Below, one piece after another: positions 60,260-60,261 of a DNA stretch of 60,261 nucleotides. The stretch is taken from the NCBI GenBank assembly GCA_002358345.1, contig DEOR01000024.1:1-60261 (forward strand), given 5' to 3'. Both the position numbers and the translations under genes were made by a program. The notes below the pieces were generated by a model that did not search any database, was not told the DNA's origin, and saw only the letters and a program-made list of their open reading frames with translations. Source of the stretch: Proteobacteria bacterium UBA3413. Its GTDB lineage: Bacteria; Pseudomonadota; Gammaproteobacteria; Magnimaribacterales; D2472. The stretch's first letter is position 1. Each line of letters opens with the position of its first letter.

Positions 60260-60261
60260 AG

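Noticed and set aside
1..60261. CRISPR arrays, insertion sequences, prophage or genomic-island boundaries
   Set aside because: No direct-repeat arrays, transposase or integrase genes or tRNA-edge duplications were seen; gene content is housekeeping throughout.

Overview
The window reads as one continuous chromosomal segment of a free-living, streamlined, AT-rich gammaproteobacterium, most like uncultured marine lineages of the SAR86 type (the lineage is my inference). Evidence for a gammaproteobacterium: LptD with its four conserved cysteines, Fis next to purH, the SurA-PdxA-RsmA-ApaH order, gmk-rpoZ-spoT-ridA, mutY-yggX, ubiC-ubiA, the AmgK-MurU pair and an NtrBC system. Evidence for streamlining: almost no gap exceeds 120 bases, starts and stops overlap throughout, many starts are TTG or GTG, and partners common in relatives are missing (apaG, gph, parE, the HD domain of Cca). 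No phage, insertion sequence or CRISPR is visible.

Layout. 0-8.4 kb (mostly minus strand): a CIA30-domain secreted protein, a 59-residue small ORF, a saccharopine-dehydrogenase-like oxidoreductase, then rsmE-gshB-tonB-like-ruvX-dnaG-rpoD with tRNA-Ile(CAU) five bases after the rpoD stop. 8.4-12.8 kb (plus): a phosphohistidine phosphatase and fis-purH-purD-coq7. 12.8-20.1 kb (minus): a nine-gene run, SDR-amgK-murU-rpe-DUF192-trpE-trpG-trpD-trpC. 20.2-29.8 kb (plus): isomerase-lptD-surA-pdxA-rsmA-apaH-cca-pteridine reductase-APH kinase. 29.8-34.9 kb: tsaD-folB-folK (minus), rpsU-yqeY (plus) and a pair of exported amidohydrolases (minus). 34.9-43 kb: rph-pyrE-ribE (plus) against pyrB, ridA, spoT, rpoZ, gmk, yicC and an epimerase-like gene (minus). 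43-48.6 kb: recG, a membrane pyrophosphatase, a dicarboxylate/glutamate symporter and rubredoxin. 48.6-52.1 kb: ubiC-ubiA-GNAT/COG3146-DUF1249-yqiA. 52.1-55.8 kb: the nitrogen module. 55.8-60.3 kb: grxC, DUF2141 and rhodanese genes, gpmA-mutY-yggX, an unusual SDR, tRNA-Phe and two small membrane proteins, one with an XRE helix-turn-helix and one cut by the window edge.

The most informative region is 52.1-55.8 kb. A eukaryote/rhizobium-type glutamine synthetase (GSII) is preceded by two near-perfect NtrC palindromes and a textbook sigma-54 -24/-12 promoter, and followed by a rho-independent terminator and by ntrB-ntrC. Promoter, enzyme and regulators thus form one self-contained nitrogen-control unit. 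Other points of interest: an amidohydrolase pair in which one member has lost its metal ligands, a membrane pyrophosphatase with K+-dependent and possibly Na+-pumping signatures, SDR proteins with altered catalytic residues, several start codons lying exactly where a -10 hexamer would place the transcription start (possible leaderless mRNAs), and the split of the usual rpsU-dnaG-rpoD operon. I saw no clearly new multi-gene defence or biosynthetic system.
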